Of a stretch of DNA of 64,000 nucleotides, positions 1 through 12,500 are shown one piece after another (the first letter of the stretch is position 1; each line of letters opens with the position of its first letter). Origin of the DNA: Scenedesmus sp. ARA3 (taxonomy: Eukaryota; Chlorophyta; Chlorophyceae; Sphaeropleales; Scenedesmaceae); assembly GCA_004335835.1 (NCBI GenBank), contig RWJK01000419.1, positions 1 to 64,000 on the forward strand, given 5' to 3'. Both the position numbers and the translations under genes were made by a program. Under the pieces are notes generated by a model. That model had not been told where the DNA came from and searched no databases. It saw only the letters and a list, made by a program, of their open reading frames with translations.

Positions 1-3000
1 CTGCTTGGACTTGTTGAGCGCTGCTTGGCGGTCCTGCAGCATCTTCTGCAGGCGCTCGCGCTCCTTTTGGTGCTTTGCTATTCGCTCCTCCTCCTCGCGG
101 CGCAGCCGGGCTCTGCATGAAGGTGCACCAAATAATGCGGCAAAACAAAGTGTGGCAGCAGGAGCGGCAGCGTGGAAAACAGTGAGGCACTGAAAGCATT
201 GCAGGTGACAGTCCGGCAGCAGCAGAACCAAAACTGAATGTAGGAAGAGAGCAGCAGCACAGAAGGCAATAAGGCATTGAGACAGGTGTTGCTGATAGCC
301 TAGCAGCAGCAAGAGGGTGCGACATGCATGTGTGCTCATTTAGCTGGCATAGACTGCACAGCACCCACAATTGATACAGCACGCATGTTGCCGAAACAGC
401 CAAACATAGAGCAATGAACAGACAGCACATGCACATCGCCAGGCATGCGAGCAGACACGGATAACGGCACGCACGTACCGCAACACATCCGCATGCCCAA
501 CCGCATAAGCTTACAAAGGCACCGCAAAACCAGGAAATTGCAACACCTCCAACGCAATGCATACAAGCATAAGGCAGCCGTTGCAGCACCATTCTAAAAC
601 CTCGCACCAGGCCTCACATGCTTGCAAGACGGTGTTCATTGTGGACTCTGTGGTTGACCAAAGAGTACCCAGTGAACACAGCAGGCAAGCATGCAGCATC
701 AAGTGGAAAATGCCGCACAGATCATCCCCTGCTGCGCCTATGTATCTTGTCATAATCCAGGGACATCCAGAGAGATGTATTCACCCAGTTGTGGCTCATA
801 CCGTCTAAGGTGGTGGCTGGATAGATAAAACAAGCGTCGTCAATTAGGTGTATAACGCCTCCCCTGCAGCACCTCTGCTTCTCCTCAGGATCTAGCAACA
901 ACCACAGCACACATTCAACATGTTGTCATGACAACTGAGTAACAAATCAGCACATTGCTGTCGCTCCCGCACCTCTCTATTTCCTCAGGCTCAAGTGGCA
1001 GCCATTGCACTTGCTCAACACGTTGCGTGCCAACTACAGCAACACTTCAGCACACATGCAACAAGATTTAATAACAACTACATAACACCCAAACAAAACG
1101 ACTAATCTCTGTGTCGCACCTCTCTATCTCCTCAGGGTCCAATGACACAACCTGCACCAGTGCGGGCTTTCTCGGCTGCTGCTGCTGCTGCTCCCCGCCA
1201 GCCTCACCCTCTACTGCTGCTGCTGCTGCATCTGGCTCTACCATGCCATCCTGCATGTACTGCTCATAATCCGCGGCACTCATGTAAGCAGCAGGATCAA
1301 ACTGCTGCCCAGAGGCCCATGGATCGCTGCCACCATATGCATAGTAAGGATCAGCATAAGGATCTGCCATAGGGTAGCCATATGCATTGTACTGCCCATC
1401 CAGAGCAGCTTCTGCTGCTGCCGCTGCAGCAGCTGCTGCTGCTTCCTCTTCAAGCCCCGGTGGCGGCGGCTCTTCAGGCGGCGGCTCCGCTGCTGCTGCT
1501 GCTGCTGTTGCTGCTGATGTGTCCCAGCCGCCGGCGCTGCTGCCGTATGCTGCTGCTGCAGCAGCAGGATCCTGGTAGGGAGCCGCATGCTGCCAGCCGT
1601 AGTATGGATCGTAGTAGCTGCCGTAATGCCCAGACCCGTACCCAGCTGCTGCTGCATACGGGTCCATCCCCGGCTGCTGCTCTCCTCCTGCTGCTGCTGC
1701 TGCTGCTGCTGGATCTGGCAAGCCTAGCTCCACTTCATCACCAGGCGGAGGCGCATCCTGATCATACCACGGAGCCTCAACCTTTGCTGCTGCTGCTGCT
1801 GCTGCTGCGTCTGGTGGGGGTGGCGGGTAGGCTGCTGCATCAGAGGGGCCCTCATGGGGTCCCCAGCTGCCGGGAGGCCCAACACGCCTGTCATGCTGCG
1901 GGTGTGGTGGGCCGTGCATGTCCCGGTGATGCGGCGGAGGGCCTGCAAGTGAATGCAGTGGATGGCAACAGGTTCGCCGTGCACACAGCAGCACAGATGT
2001 GTGAGGGGAGGCATGGCGCCCAGAGATCAAACACTGGCCAGTGCAACAAAATGCGTCAAGTACACAGAGCGTCTCTGGCTTCACGCGCGCTCAGGCTGGC
2101 CTCAAGTGCGCTTCACGAGGCCACTGGCGCGCCCACCAACCCCAAGCAACCACGCTTCAAAAGCCAAAAATCAAGTCATCCAGCCGTCAAGCACGCAGCA
2201 CCAGCTGATGGCTGCAGCCCCAATGAAACATTGAAGATGCCATGGCGCACCAGGCGCCTACCATGCAGCCCAAAGTGTGGCCCAATCTGCCCTCCTCAAT
2301 CGCTCCAGGAGCCCACCCGTGCTCTCGGCACGCCACCAAGCAAACAACCAACCAAGCAAACACCAGCCCATGCTCCATGCCCTCCTCGATCGCCCCAGGA
2401 GGCCACCGGCGCGCCCACCACGCCACCAAGCAACCAAAATCTCACCACACAAGCACAAATCACTGCAGACTCAACCGTGTGGCCCAAAGTCGGGCCCAAT
2501 CTGCCCTCCTAGGTCGCCCCAGGAGGACTGCGGGGCGCCCACCACGCCCACAAGCAACCAACCAACCAAGCAAGCAAAGCACACGCCAATGCCCCAGCCA
2601 ACCAAGTAAGTACGAAAGCAAGCACCACAAAACTGCAGACTCACCGTGTGGGCCAAAGTCAGGCCCGATCTGCCCTCCTCGGTCGCCCCAGGATGCCTGC
2701 GGCGCACCCACCACGCCGCCAAGCAAGTAACCAACCAAGAGCGCAAGCAACAAGAAGAAAGCAGACTCACCGTGTGGCCCAAAGTCAGGCCCGATCTGCC
2801 CTCCTCGGTCGCCCCAGGATGCCTGCGGGGCGCCCACCACGCCGCCGCTGCGGCCGCGGTCATTGGGCCCGTGCCTGCCCTTGATGCGTACCGCCAGGCG
2901 CTTGTTGCCTGCGCAGCAAAAGGATAGACGGCAGACCAGAAAGACGCAAGATTGGATGGCGCGATTGTGCATTAGGGCAGGGCTGAGGGCGGAAGGTTGA

Positions 3001-3292
3001 ACCCTACACACACAGCATGCAGACTACATGTGTACCGACACACCCAGCTCAGTAGGCCAAAGTGAAGCAGTCTGAGTGCACTACGCCTGAACTGTGTTGC
3101 TGATGGCATCATGAAGACATGTGTGCTGTACATAAGCACACAGCACCCAGCCCCACCTATGAGGTAGTTGTCCAGCCGCTGCAGTGCCGCATCTGCCCCC
3201 TCCTGCGTCGCCATACGCACAAACCCGAAGCCCTTGGACTCGTGGGTGTGCCTGTCGCGCACAATCTGGCACTCCAGCACCTCGCCACAGCT

Positions 3293-3351
<59 letters not shown>

Positions 3352-4219
3352 GGCGGGGATTATGCATGTTGTGGTGCCTTGTGCGCATATGTTGGTGCGG
3401 CAGCAGCAGCTGCAGCAGTAGGAGCAACGCATGCAGTCCCGAGCAGCAGCTATGCGCTGCACAGTTGCACACCCATTTGTAGAAGTATCAACCACAGGCA
3501 CCGCATGACAATACACACCGAGTCACAATGAACAGCTGCAAACAGCATCCACGTGATCCATGCGTGCGGAACAATCCTCCGTCATTTGCTTTGTCTGCAT
3601 TACAAGGTACAACCTGGCAGATGCACAACCACAGACGAAACAGCATTGCTGCGATCAACACTCGACACACCTGCGGAACAGTCCCTCCAGCATCTGGTCC
3701 GTCACATGCGCAGCGATGTAGCCCACATACAGGTGGCACGGGTCACTGCCTGGCGGCCCCCTGTCCCGGCCCCCGTCCCTGTCCCGCTCATGCAGGCCCA
3801 GCCCGGGCCGTCCCCGTCCCGGGCCGCCTCTGTCCCGGTCAGCACCTGGGGGCCCTGCCCCTGGTGGGTGACCCTCAGGGCCCGGCTGCTCACCGCCAAG
3901 CTCCTGCAGGCCGCCAACAAAGCAGTTTCCACAGTCATCACAACAGCATGTACACGGGCCAAGGCATGATCCAGAATTTTGTTCTGGCGCATGTTCTGTA
4001 CTCGTTACATAATCTGTCTTGAACTGCTGCGCACAGCCACAGCTGAAGCTGTTGCTTGCACCGACCCACCATCATCACCAACCCACCTGCATGAAGCTCT
4101 TGTATTCATCATCAAAGCGGGGCATCTCCTCCCCGTGCACGCGCGCCACATCACGCCTGTACTGCTCCTCAACGGCCTCTCGCATGTGCTCAGGCAGGCG
4201 GTACACCTCCTTGTCGGCT

Positions 4220-4262
<43 letters not shown>

Positions 4263-7200
4263 GCAGCAGCAGCAACAGGAAACAGTGAGCACATGTACTG
4301 CTCCTCGACAGCTGCACGCATGTGGTCAGGCAGGTAGTGCACCCCTCGTCATCTGCGGCAGCGGAAGCAGCCAAGGCGACACCAGCACAAAGCGACAGCC
4401 AAAGCACACCCCGGGAAGCAGGGCTGAGTCAGCCGCCGGCATCACACGAATGTAGGGGCGTACTGTCACACACCCGCAGCGTGTGCAGCTTTCTTGCCAA
4501 CTGCAATCTTACCGTTGACACCTGTATCGCCACGGAGCACCTCACTCTGCTGCTTGATGAGCCAAAGCCCGAACAGCTGCTGCACTACATGCCGGCCCTG
4601 TGCAGTGTGTGTGTGTGCTACAAGGCGAACGCGCATGCCGCAAATGCGCACGTACCCTCTGCTGCGCGCTGCGCCTCGATGATCTCGTGGTCCCGCAGCG
4701 TGCCGTTGATAGCTGCCAGCTCGCCACAAGCAGCAAGCAGCATGCATTTGATGCAGAAGCACCTGCGCTATGTGCACTAGGCAGCCGCGGCGCAAACCAC
4801 CACCTACAAACTGCTCACCCTCTGCTGCGCGCTGCGCCTCAATGATCTCATGGTCCCGCAGCGTGCCGTTGATTGCAGCCAGTTCCCGCAGCTGCAGCTG
4901 CTTGTGCTCGTTGGTGGCATCATCCATCGGGGTGAGCAGCTTGGCCACCATGGCAGCACCCTGTCAAGTGGAAAAGCAGCAAAACAGCCATCAGGTGCAA
5001 TCCTTGCTTCATGGCCAGCAGGGGCAGCAGCTCAATCAGCACAATGCTCGTCCGTATTGCGCATGTAGCACTTGCTTCTGGGTTGTTTGTGGGTAAAGTA
5101 CATTTATCTTTGCTGTGTGGCTTCATCCATCGGCGTGAGCAGCTTGGCCGCCAAAGCAGCACCATGTGGATGGCAGCAGCCGGGGCAGAGGAGGAGACAC
5201 AAAAACACAAAGCCCACCTTGTCCACGTCAGCGTCGTTGTCACCAGTGACCAGCACGTGCAGCTCCTCAGTGTCACTCGGGTCAGGCTTGCTGCGTAACC
5301 ACCCTAACAGCGCCGCAACCTTTGATTGTCACAGACTCACCTCGTCCACGCTGGCGTCGTCACGCCCAGTGGCAAGCAAGTGCAGCTCCTTGGTGCCGAT
5401 CCCAGTTCAGCACCCTGCACATACCCAAAACAACTGCTGCTACGCTGGTCAAACAATCACCGTGTCCACGTCAGCGTCGTTGTCACCAGTGACCAGCACA
5501 TGCAGCTCCTTGGTGTCACTGGTGCAAAAACGACATTCGCAACGACCACATGACCTTCACATGAGCCCACCTTGTCCACGTCAGCGTCGTTGTCACCAGT
5601 GACCAGCACGTGCAGCTCCTCGGTGTCACTCGGGTCGGGCTTGCCGTCCTTGCGGCTGCGGCCCTCCTTGACACTGCCACGGCCCCTGATGGCAATCTTG
5701 CAGTTGCTCTCCTGCAAGGCGGCAGCAAAGGAAACAGCCACAGGAGAAGAAGGCAGAAGATCGGTATGGTGTAATTCACCGTGTGTTGCTGAAGGTATGA
5801 TCCAGGACATTGCAGAGCCCACCACCCAGCCGCCGCACAGCACACAGCCACTACAGCGCACCAAACAGCACGCCACCCAGCATGCCACCCATCGCACCCA
5901 CTCCCTGCGCTTCTGCCTGTTATCGCGCGGATTGGCGACATGCCTGATCAAGTTGCAGCCCCACAAAACACAGCCCACCAAAGCCCACCACCCAGCCCAC
6001 CGGAGCAACCACGCAGCACGCCACCCGCTCCATGCGCTTCTGCGTGTTGCCACGCAGGCTGATGATGAGCCCTAGGAAGTTACAGCCCCTCATCACACAT
6101 CCCACCACAGCACACCACGCAGCCCACCACTCTGCCACGATTACAGAACGCCACAGAACGCCACCCAGCCCACCACCCAGCCGCCTTACCCGCTCCATGC
6201 GCTTCTGCGTGTTGCCGCGCGGGCCGATGATCAGCCCAATGAAAGTTGCAACCCCAAACCGCACAGCCCGTCACGCAGCACGCCACCAGCCCACCACTCA
6301 GCCGCCTGACTGTGCACTTACCCGCTCCATGCGCTTCTGCGTGTTGCCACGGGGGCCGATGATGAGCCCGATGAAGTTGTACCCCGGGTACTCGTCAATG
6401 GGGATGCGCAGCTTGCGATACTTCTTCTCGGGGCGGTAGTCAGCGGGCGGCTTGTAGCTGGGGTTGGCCTTGATCATCTCCGTGATCAGCTCCTGCAGGC
6501 GTGCAGCAACAATGGAAAACACATGAGTTTGATTTTGTTAGGGAGGGCGCATGCAGCTGGGGGTTGGCCTTGATCGTCTTCGTGATCAGCTCCTGCAGGG
6601 ACCAGGCACAGCAATCTGCATAAAACCTATTGTTCTACTATGTGATATCGATGTGTCAATGTTGGGTCTTGTAGCTGGGGTTGGCCTTGATCATCTCCGT
6701 GATCAGCTCCTGCAAGGTGCACACGTAGTGCAAGGTAAACAGTGTCTATGTTTCAAAGGGGTTTATGCAGCTGGTGTTGGCCTTGATCATCTCTGTGATC
6801 AGCTCCTGCATGATATCAGGTGCAACAATGTATAAATATTGATCCATGAACTGATGTCATTGTGGCTATGTATGATGGGCTGTTGTAGCTGGGGTTGGCC
6901 TTGATCATCTCTGTGCAATGTGAGAAAGGAGATGGTTACGTGGGGTGGCACGTAGGTAATGAATAGGCAGGGTTGACATTGGCCCGTTCCATGTTTAGCT
7001 CCGGCACAGAGAGCAGCCGTCATGACACAGCTTCGCATATGCAGCAGATCTCAGACATACTCACATTTCTGTGCCGGACCAGCTTGTCGCGAGCGCGCTG
7101 CTCGCGCGTGTTGATGCGCGCGCCGCTCTCATTGTAGACCGGCTCAGGGCTGGGTGAGCGGCGCTCCTCTGGGGTGTCGTCCACCAGCTTGCCCTGCGCC

Positions 7201-7695
7201 ACCAGCTGCAGCTTCTGGTTGACCTGCAGTTACAAACACAGTCAGTTCTGTTACAAGCAATGACAAGATGACATTGAAAGATGTGTTGTCCACCAACTTG
7301 CCCTGCGCCACCAGCAGTGATGCTTCTGCTTGTGGTTTGTCAGAGTATTGGTTGCAGGCTGGGAAAAACTGCTGCAGCTGGATGTCCTGTTGTTGCTGCT
7401 GCCATGCAGACTCCTGCTGGTGCTGCCGCCGTTGCTGATGCTGCTGCTACCCATTCCTGTGGCAGGTGTGCTGTCCGACGCCCAGGCATCCGTTTGCTGC
7501 TGCTGCTGCTGCTGCCGCACTGTTGCTGTTGTGATGATCCTGCCCACACTGTTCGGCTGCCGTTGCATCTGCTGCTGCTACCGTACCAAAGTTCCCTCAC
7601 ATCGCCCAGCTGCCTGATAACTGCTGCCGCTACAACTGCCACTGCTGCTGCCGGCAATGCCAGTGTCACTGCTGTTGCCGAGGTTGCTGTTGCTT

Positions 7696-7739
<44 letters not shown>

Positions 7740-9021
7740 ATTGGCATGGCCCCACTCACGTTGACTCGCGGCTGTCACTGCTGCCTTACTGCTGCTGCTG
7801 GCTTACTGCTGTTGCTGGCATTTCTAAGCTGCAACTGCTGCTGCTGCCCGTTGAGCCGCCTTTTTTGACACACATTGTACAGCTGCTGCTGCTGCTGCCC
7901 TGCAGCCACCCCTTCGCTTGCGTCATTGAGCTGGCGCAGCTGCAGCACCCACTGCACCGGTGCAGCTGTTGCTGCCGCTGCTGCCCTGCTGCTGTAACAC
8001 TCAAATGCTCACGTTGTTCAGCTGCCGCTGCAGCTCCATGACTTTGGGGTCCACATGGATGTCAACCAGTGCTGCCAGCGAGGGTGGCAGCAGCGCCAGC
8101 GCGCCAGGCAGCCCAGTCAGCACACCGCCACCACCTGCTGCTGCTGCTGCTGCTGCCGGCTTGGCATCGCTCTCCGGCTCCCACCTGCAGCAGCAGCAGC
8201 AGCAGGAGAGGTAGCAGGGTAGGTGTCAGTGATGAGATATACAAGATGCAGCTGCTGTGTTGAAGCTGATGCTTGCAGGAAAGTGCCTTGGCTGCAAGGA
8301 TGCCCCAGAGCTATGATGGTGATCAGCTGCGCAAGGTATCACCTGCTGCGGTGGCGCACAGCTGGCTAGCTTGTGACATAGGCTTGTGTTCGTATCTGCT
8401 GCAGCTGCATGGATCCCCACATGCATCCTTGTTTTGCGTGCTTGGTTTGCATGCTCTTTCTTTGCTGCAGCTGTGGCTGAGCTTCAGCTGCAATGTAGGG
8501 CCACAACAGTGTTGCACTGCTGCTGCCATTCCACTGCCCATCCTATCAGCAGCTTCGTGTCCCAGCATTGTTTAGCCAGTACTACGTAACATACTGCCTC
8601 TGCTGGGCTTGCAGTGCTTGCAGTACACCAGGTGCTGCTGCGTGCGCTGCAACAGCTACTGCTGTCCATGCACTATGCCCTTCTGCAAACCAGCGCTGCA
8701 GTTGTGATGCAGAATGTGATGGTGTCACAGTTGAACAGCTGGCCCTAGATCTCTGCACAGCATGTGGCTTGCTGCTGCATACCTGCTGCGCCTCTTCTTG
8801 CTGGCTGGTTCCTGCACCTCATCAGCTTGCTTTTGGTCAGCTTGCTGCGGAGTTTCGTCAGAACCCGCGAGCACTTTGAGACCGACTTCCGTCTCTGCAC
8901 CCCATCTAGACTTCTTCTTGCGTGCTCGCCTCTCAGCAGCAGCAGCTGCTGCTGCTTCTGCTGCCTGCTCCTCAGCAGCAGGGCCCGGCTGGGCCTGCTC
9001 GTCATCGTGCACTGAGTCCAT
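1..9021 (-). CDS. SF1: Splicing factor 1 / branchpoint-binding protein, plant type (left-truncated)
   Basis: Recognises the intron branchpoint with U2AF during early spliceosome assembly in the nucleus. Twelve exons (descending): 9021-8783, 8184-8013, 7223-7065, 6492-6322, 5711-5571, 4960-4819, 4217-4087, 3903-3671, 3290-3157, 2908-2771, 1942-1120, 112-1. These give exactly 865 codons, open at the window edge. Two basic-W motifs (KKKSRWG and KKRRSRWEPE, the second formed across exons 1/2) resemble the U2AF-binding ligand motif. Then come the SPSP motif (RRSPSPEP), a KH domain ([20 protein letters not shown], about residues 220-315), a QUA2-like helix ([13 protein letters not shown]) and an RD/G-rich linker. 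An RRM follows (LYVGYI about 441, KGFGFVRM about 485), then an A/P/Y-rich tail ending in a charged helix. The C-terminal RRM is the plant-lineage arrangement. No CCHC zinc knuckle is visible: exon 6 joins directly to an [13 protein letters not shown] segment. The ATG at 9021 opens the only frame reaching exon 1. Many introns hold copies of exon ends. Confidence 0.93.
874..1010 (-). repeat. Two copies of SF1 exon 11 3' end with donor
   Basis: Read on the minus strand, two diverged copies of the end of exon 11 lie in the following intron. One encodes LEPEEIER followed by gtgcgg, the other LLDPEEKQR followed by gtgctg. The functional end encodes SLDPEEIER followed by gtgcga at 1120. Both copies keep a GT directly after the exon-like block. 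Confidence 0.75.
2265..2770 (-). repeat. Ladder of SF1 exon 10 3' ends (about 4 copies)
   Basis: Downstream of exon 10 (2908-2771) its last 70 or so bases recur at about 2640-2720, 2480-2560, 2385-2435 and 2270-2345, increasingly diverged with distance. The block encodes variants of [19 protein letters not shown]. The two nearest copies keep the CACACG|GTGAG-like donor or a close variant. These copies make up nearly all of the intron. Confidence 0.85.
3294..3348. repeat. (CAG)n microsatellite, about 18 units
   Basis: Nearly pure CAG run on the plus strand. On the minus strand it is a CTG run ending in CTGCAG, which is the acceptor of SF1 exon 9. Confidence 0.95.
4221..4356 (-). repeat. CAG run plus copy of SF1 exon 7 5' end
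   Basis: Bases 4221-4260 are a CAG run that provides the acceptor tract of exon 7. Immediately upstream on the minus strand, about 4285-4356 encodes [16 protein letters not shown]. This is a diverged copy of the exon 7 start ([16 protein letters not shown]). Confidence 0.8.
4668..4740 (-). repeat. Copy of SF1 exon 6 3' end
   Basis: Minus-strand block encoding [19 protein letters not shown] then AAEG and gtacgt. It is nearly identical to the end of exon 6 at 4819, which is followed by gtgagc. It lies downstream in the intron and keeps a strong donor, so it could serve as an alternative exon end. Confidence 0.85.
5110..5170 (-). repeat. Copy of SF1 exon 6 5' end
   Basis: Minus-strand block encoding [16 protein letters not shown], a diverged copy of the exon 6 start ([16 protein letters not shown]) placed upstream of that exon. 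Confidence 0.75.
5215..5520 (-). repeat. Three copies of SF1 exon 5 3' end
   Basis: Copies at about 5457-5517, 5340-5400 and 5219-5283 repeat the exon 5 end that encodes [16 protein letters not shown]. All lie downstream of the functional exon (5711-5571). The outer two remain very similar to it, and the middle copy is more diverged. Confidence 0.85.
5895..6245 (-). repeat. Three copies of SF1 exon 4 (KH GxxG) 3' end
   Basis: Copies at about 6190-6245, 6025-6072 and 5900-5955 repeat the exon end encoding [16 protein letters not shown], followed by GT. They contain the KH signature loop, so a profile search would score extra KH fragments here that are not separate domains. Confidence 0.85.
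6545..6915 (-). repeat. Four copies of SF1 exon 4 5' end
   Basis: Copies at about 6555-6600, 6671-6715, 6770-6812 and 6885-6915 repeat the acceptor CCTGCAG and the exon start encoding [13 protein letters not shown]. All lie upstream (minus strand) of functional exon 4, mirroring the 3'-end copies on its other side. Confidence 0.85.
7275..7320 (-). repeat. Copy of SF1 exon 3 5' region
   Basis: Minus-strand block encoding [11 protein letters not shown], a copy of [11 protein letters not shown] from exon 3 (7223-7065), lying upstream in intron 2. Confidence 0.7.
7699..7739. repeat. (CTG)n microsatellite in SF1 intron 2
   Basis: Pure CTG/GCT run within an intron rich in shorter triplet runs. 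It opens long low-complexity frames on both strands that are not genes. Confidence 0.95.
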
Positions 9022-9544
9022 TCAGCTCCTTTCAATCAGCAGACATCGCAATCGTATCTGTATTGTCCAGCGATCATGATCGGAAAATAGTTGCAGGGAG
9101 GTGCAAAGTAGATGCTCGAACTTGCAAAGCAAGAGGTTGGGGTGAAAATTATCAACGTGTTGAAACGTTTGCAAGTTGAATGAGAACGGCCAAACGCCGT
9201 TTGCCAGCTGCTTGAACCAGTGACAAGGTCTTGGTTACCTGACAGGGCATGTGGGCTCCTTCTCTCGTGTTGCAGTGACGGCTCGGATGTTTTAATGGTT
9301 TACTTTGGTTGTGGGTTTTGCTATAGAGAAAAAGCTTGCAGCCAAGGAGTCCTGCAAGCAAACCCTGCGGGCAAGCAGTTCATTAGACAGTCTGTTTCTT
9401 GCGTCTTTTTGGTCTCAGACACATATCAGTGTTTTTGAGTCCACAAACGCAACTCACGGTTACCGCCACCCGGGAGCAGCAGTGTGCAGCAGCCACTGCT
9501 CAGCCTGGTGGCAGCTTACTGTCACTCTGGAAGCAGGTGGCACC
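9022..9544. promoter_or_regulatory. Shared intergenic region of divergent SF1 and DDX24 genes
   Basis: About 520 bp between the two start codons, so it should hold both promoters and 5' UTRs. It contains a perfect 12-bp palindrome CGATCATGATCG near 9072-9083. I see no clear TATA box. Confidence 0.6.
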
Positions 9545-12500
9545 ATGGAAGCCCAACAACTCACAAAGTAGGGTTTATTGGTGTTTCTGATGATGTTCAA
9601 CACCTAAATGGAGCACAATGGTGCAGCAGCAGAATGAGCCGCATGTGCCATGACAGACGACCGCACCAACCACTTCACCATAGCCCCTCACACCTCTGGC
9701 TCCCATCATCGCCTTGCAGGAACAACTCTGCTGCCAAGAAGAAGCAAAAGGGCATCAAAACCGGCGGCAAAGCAAGCAGCAAGGCGCTGTGGGGCTCTGC
9801 ACAGGGCTGGAAGCAGCTGGATGCTGCTGACGAGCTGCTGCTGGGTGCTGAGGAGGGCGGCTTTGCAGGACTGGAAGTGCTGGAGGATGTGAGCCTGCTG
9901 GATGCAGGTGGGTGGCGCACAATTTATTTTCTGGTGAAGTGTTGTTGGTGAACTACGATTGGATGTAGCAGTTGGGTGCTGAGGAGGGCGGCTTTGCAGG
10001 ACTGGAGGTGCTGGAGGATGCGAGCTTGCTGGACGCAGGTGGGTGATGTATTGTTTGTTCTAGTTATGATGTAGGTCTTGATTTTCAAAAGACAGAGCAG
10101 TTGGGGGCTGAAAAAGGCGGCTTTGCAGGACTGGAGGTGCTGGAGGACGTGAGCCTGCTGGACGCAGGTGGGTGGCGTACAATTTTATTTTGCAGGGAAC
10201 TGGTGCAGTCCGCAGCAGCCGTGTGCTGAGCCTAGATGTGTTGCAGCATCTGTACAGCTGGTGCAGGGTGCAGAGTGCACACACTGCAGCTGCTGCACAC
10301 ACCTTGCCAAGATGGCTACGCACTGCTGCTGCCATCACCCTTGGGAGTACTGGCTACAAGCTGTCTTGGGAGATGCATACGCTGCATGTGCAGAGCTGCT
10401 GCCTACTGCTGTCTGCATCTCATGTTGCTGCTGCCGCTGCTGCTGCTTGGGCTTTCAGACCTCCTTGCCTCCCTCAATGGTCAGGCCAAGCAATCCTTTG
10501 ACACAGATGCAGCAGCAGCAGGCAGCAAACCTGGCAAGAAGTCAAAGAAACAACAGCAGCAGCAGCAAAAGAAGGGAGCGCCTGGCTCTGGCAGCAAACG
10601 CAAGCGTGCAGATGCAGCCACAGATGCTGCTGGTGATGCTGCTGATGCTGACGTGGCAGCGCTCAAAGCTCGCCTGAAGAAGCTGGAAGCTGAGAATAAG
10701 GCCCTGAAGAAGCAGAAGAAGCAGCCAGCAGCAGCAGCAGGCAGCACTGCAGAAGATGCCGGCGCTGCAGCAGCAGCGCCAGCAGCAGCAGCAGCAGCAG
10801 ATGGTGAGCCTGCAAGGAAGAGCCGAAAGGAGCTTCGTGCAGAGAAGAAAAAGCAGTACAAGCTAGAGAGGCAGCAGCGGCTTCGGGAGCAGCGCGAGCA
10901 GGCGAAAGCCGCGAAGAAGCAGCAGCGCGAGCAGCAGCAGCAGCCAGGCGTGCAGCAGGGCGCTGCTGCTGCTGCTGCTGCTGAGGTAGATATGAGTGGC
11001 TGGATGCGGTTCAGCTTGCACCCCAAGCTTGAAGCTGCGCTTGCAGCTCAAGGCTTTGCAAGCCCTACACCCATCCAGGACGCTGTGCTGCTGCCGGCGA
11101 TCAGAGATAGACGGGATGTGATTGGTGCTGCACAGACGGGTTCAGGAAAGACGCTGGCTTTTGGTCTGCCTATCCTGCAAGTGCTGCTGCAGGAGCAGGA
11201 GCTGCAGCAGCTGCAGCAGGGGCACGATGCGGCAGCAGTGAATACAGCAGGAGATGCAGCAGATGGCGATGATGAGGAGGAGGGTGGCCAGCAGCAGCAG
11301 CAGCAGCAGCAAAGTAGCCCCCTGCGCGCGTTGATCCTAGCACCCACAAGAGAGCTGGCGCTTCAGGTGAGGGCTAGGGAGCAGCAGTGCTGCTGCTTGA
11401 GGAGATCAGCATTGGTAGCAAGCAGCAGCACCGGGAATGCATCGCGCTGTGCTGGCGCTGTGTATCAGCGAGGTTTGGGAGTTTGAAAATTTAGGTGCTG
11501 CAGCTGCCGCCACCTTGCTGCCGTGCTGCTAACTCTGTCTGCAACCTTGATCTGTTTCAACCTTTACACAGGTGCCTGAGCACTTGCAGGCGCTAGGCAA
11601 GCACGTAGGCATCGGTGTTGCCGCATTGGTTGGAGGCATCGTGCCCGTGCAGCAGGAGCGGCTGCTTCACAGCTCAGGTTCTGCACAGCCCTGACTCAAC
11701 AACCGCTGCTGCTGCCTCTCCCTCGCTGCAAATGCGCAGGCTGCGGAGCACCTGCAGGCCCTAGGCAAGCACGTAGGCATCCGTATTGCTGCTACTGTCC
11801 ACAACACCGACGCCATTTCCACTTTCATACACACAGGCTGCGGAGCACCTGCAGGCGCTAGGCAAGCACGTAGGCATCCGTGTTGCTGCCCTGGTGGGCG
11901 GCATTGCCCCTGTGAAGTAGGAGCGCATGCTGCGCAGCTCAAAATTCGCACACCCCTGACACTCAACAACTGCTGCTGCTGCTGCCTTTCCCTCGCTGCA
12001 AATGCGCAGGCTGCGGAGCACCTGCCGGCCCTAGGCAAGCACGTAGGCATCCGTATTGCTGCCCTGGTTGGCGACATCGTCCCAGTGAAGAGCGCCTGCT
12101 GCATACTTTCTAATGCTGCTTCTGCCTCCCCCTCGCTGCACATGCGCAGGTCGCCAAACGCCTGCAGGCCCTAGGCAAGCACGTAGGCGTCCGCGCGACT
12201 GCTGCTGTTCCCAGCACTAACGCCTTTTTCCTTTTAAACACGCAGGTCGCGGAGCACCTGCAAGCGCTGGGCAAGCACAAAGGCATCTGCTGCCCTGGTG
12301 GGCGGCATTGCCCCAGTAAAGCAAGCACAGCTGCTGCGCAACCCAGGTTCTGCACACCCCTGACACTCAACAATTGCTGCTGCTGGCTCCCCTTCGCTGC
12401 AAATGCGCAGGTTGCGGAGCACCTACAAGCCCTGGGCAAGCACGTAGGCATTTGTGTTGCTGTCCTGGTGGGCGGCATCGCCCCTGTGAAGCAGGAGTGC

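Noticed and set aside
1382..2512. Long plus-strand ORF opposite SF1 exon 11
   Set aside because: PolyL/polyA shadow of GCT triplets; the minus strand carries the in-phase SF1 exon.
4466..4670. Search for a CCHC knuckle exon in SF1 intron 6
   Set aside because: No frame contains the required Cys/His spacing.
5895..6245. Possible additional KH domains in SF1
   Set aside because: They are intronic copies of the end of the single KH exon, without the rest of the fold.
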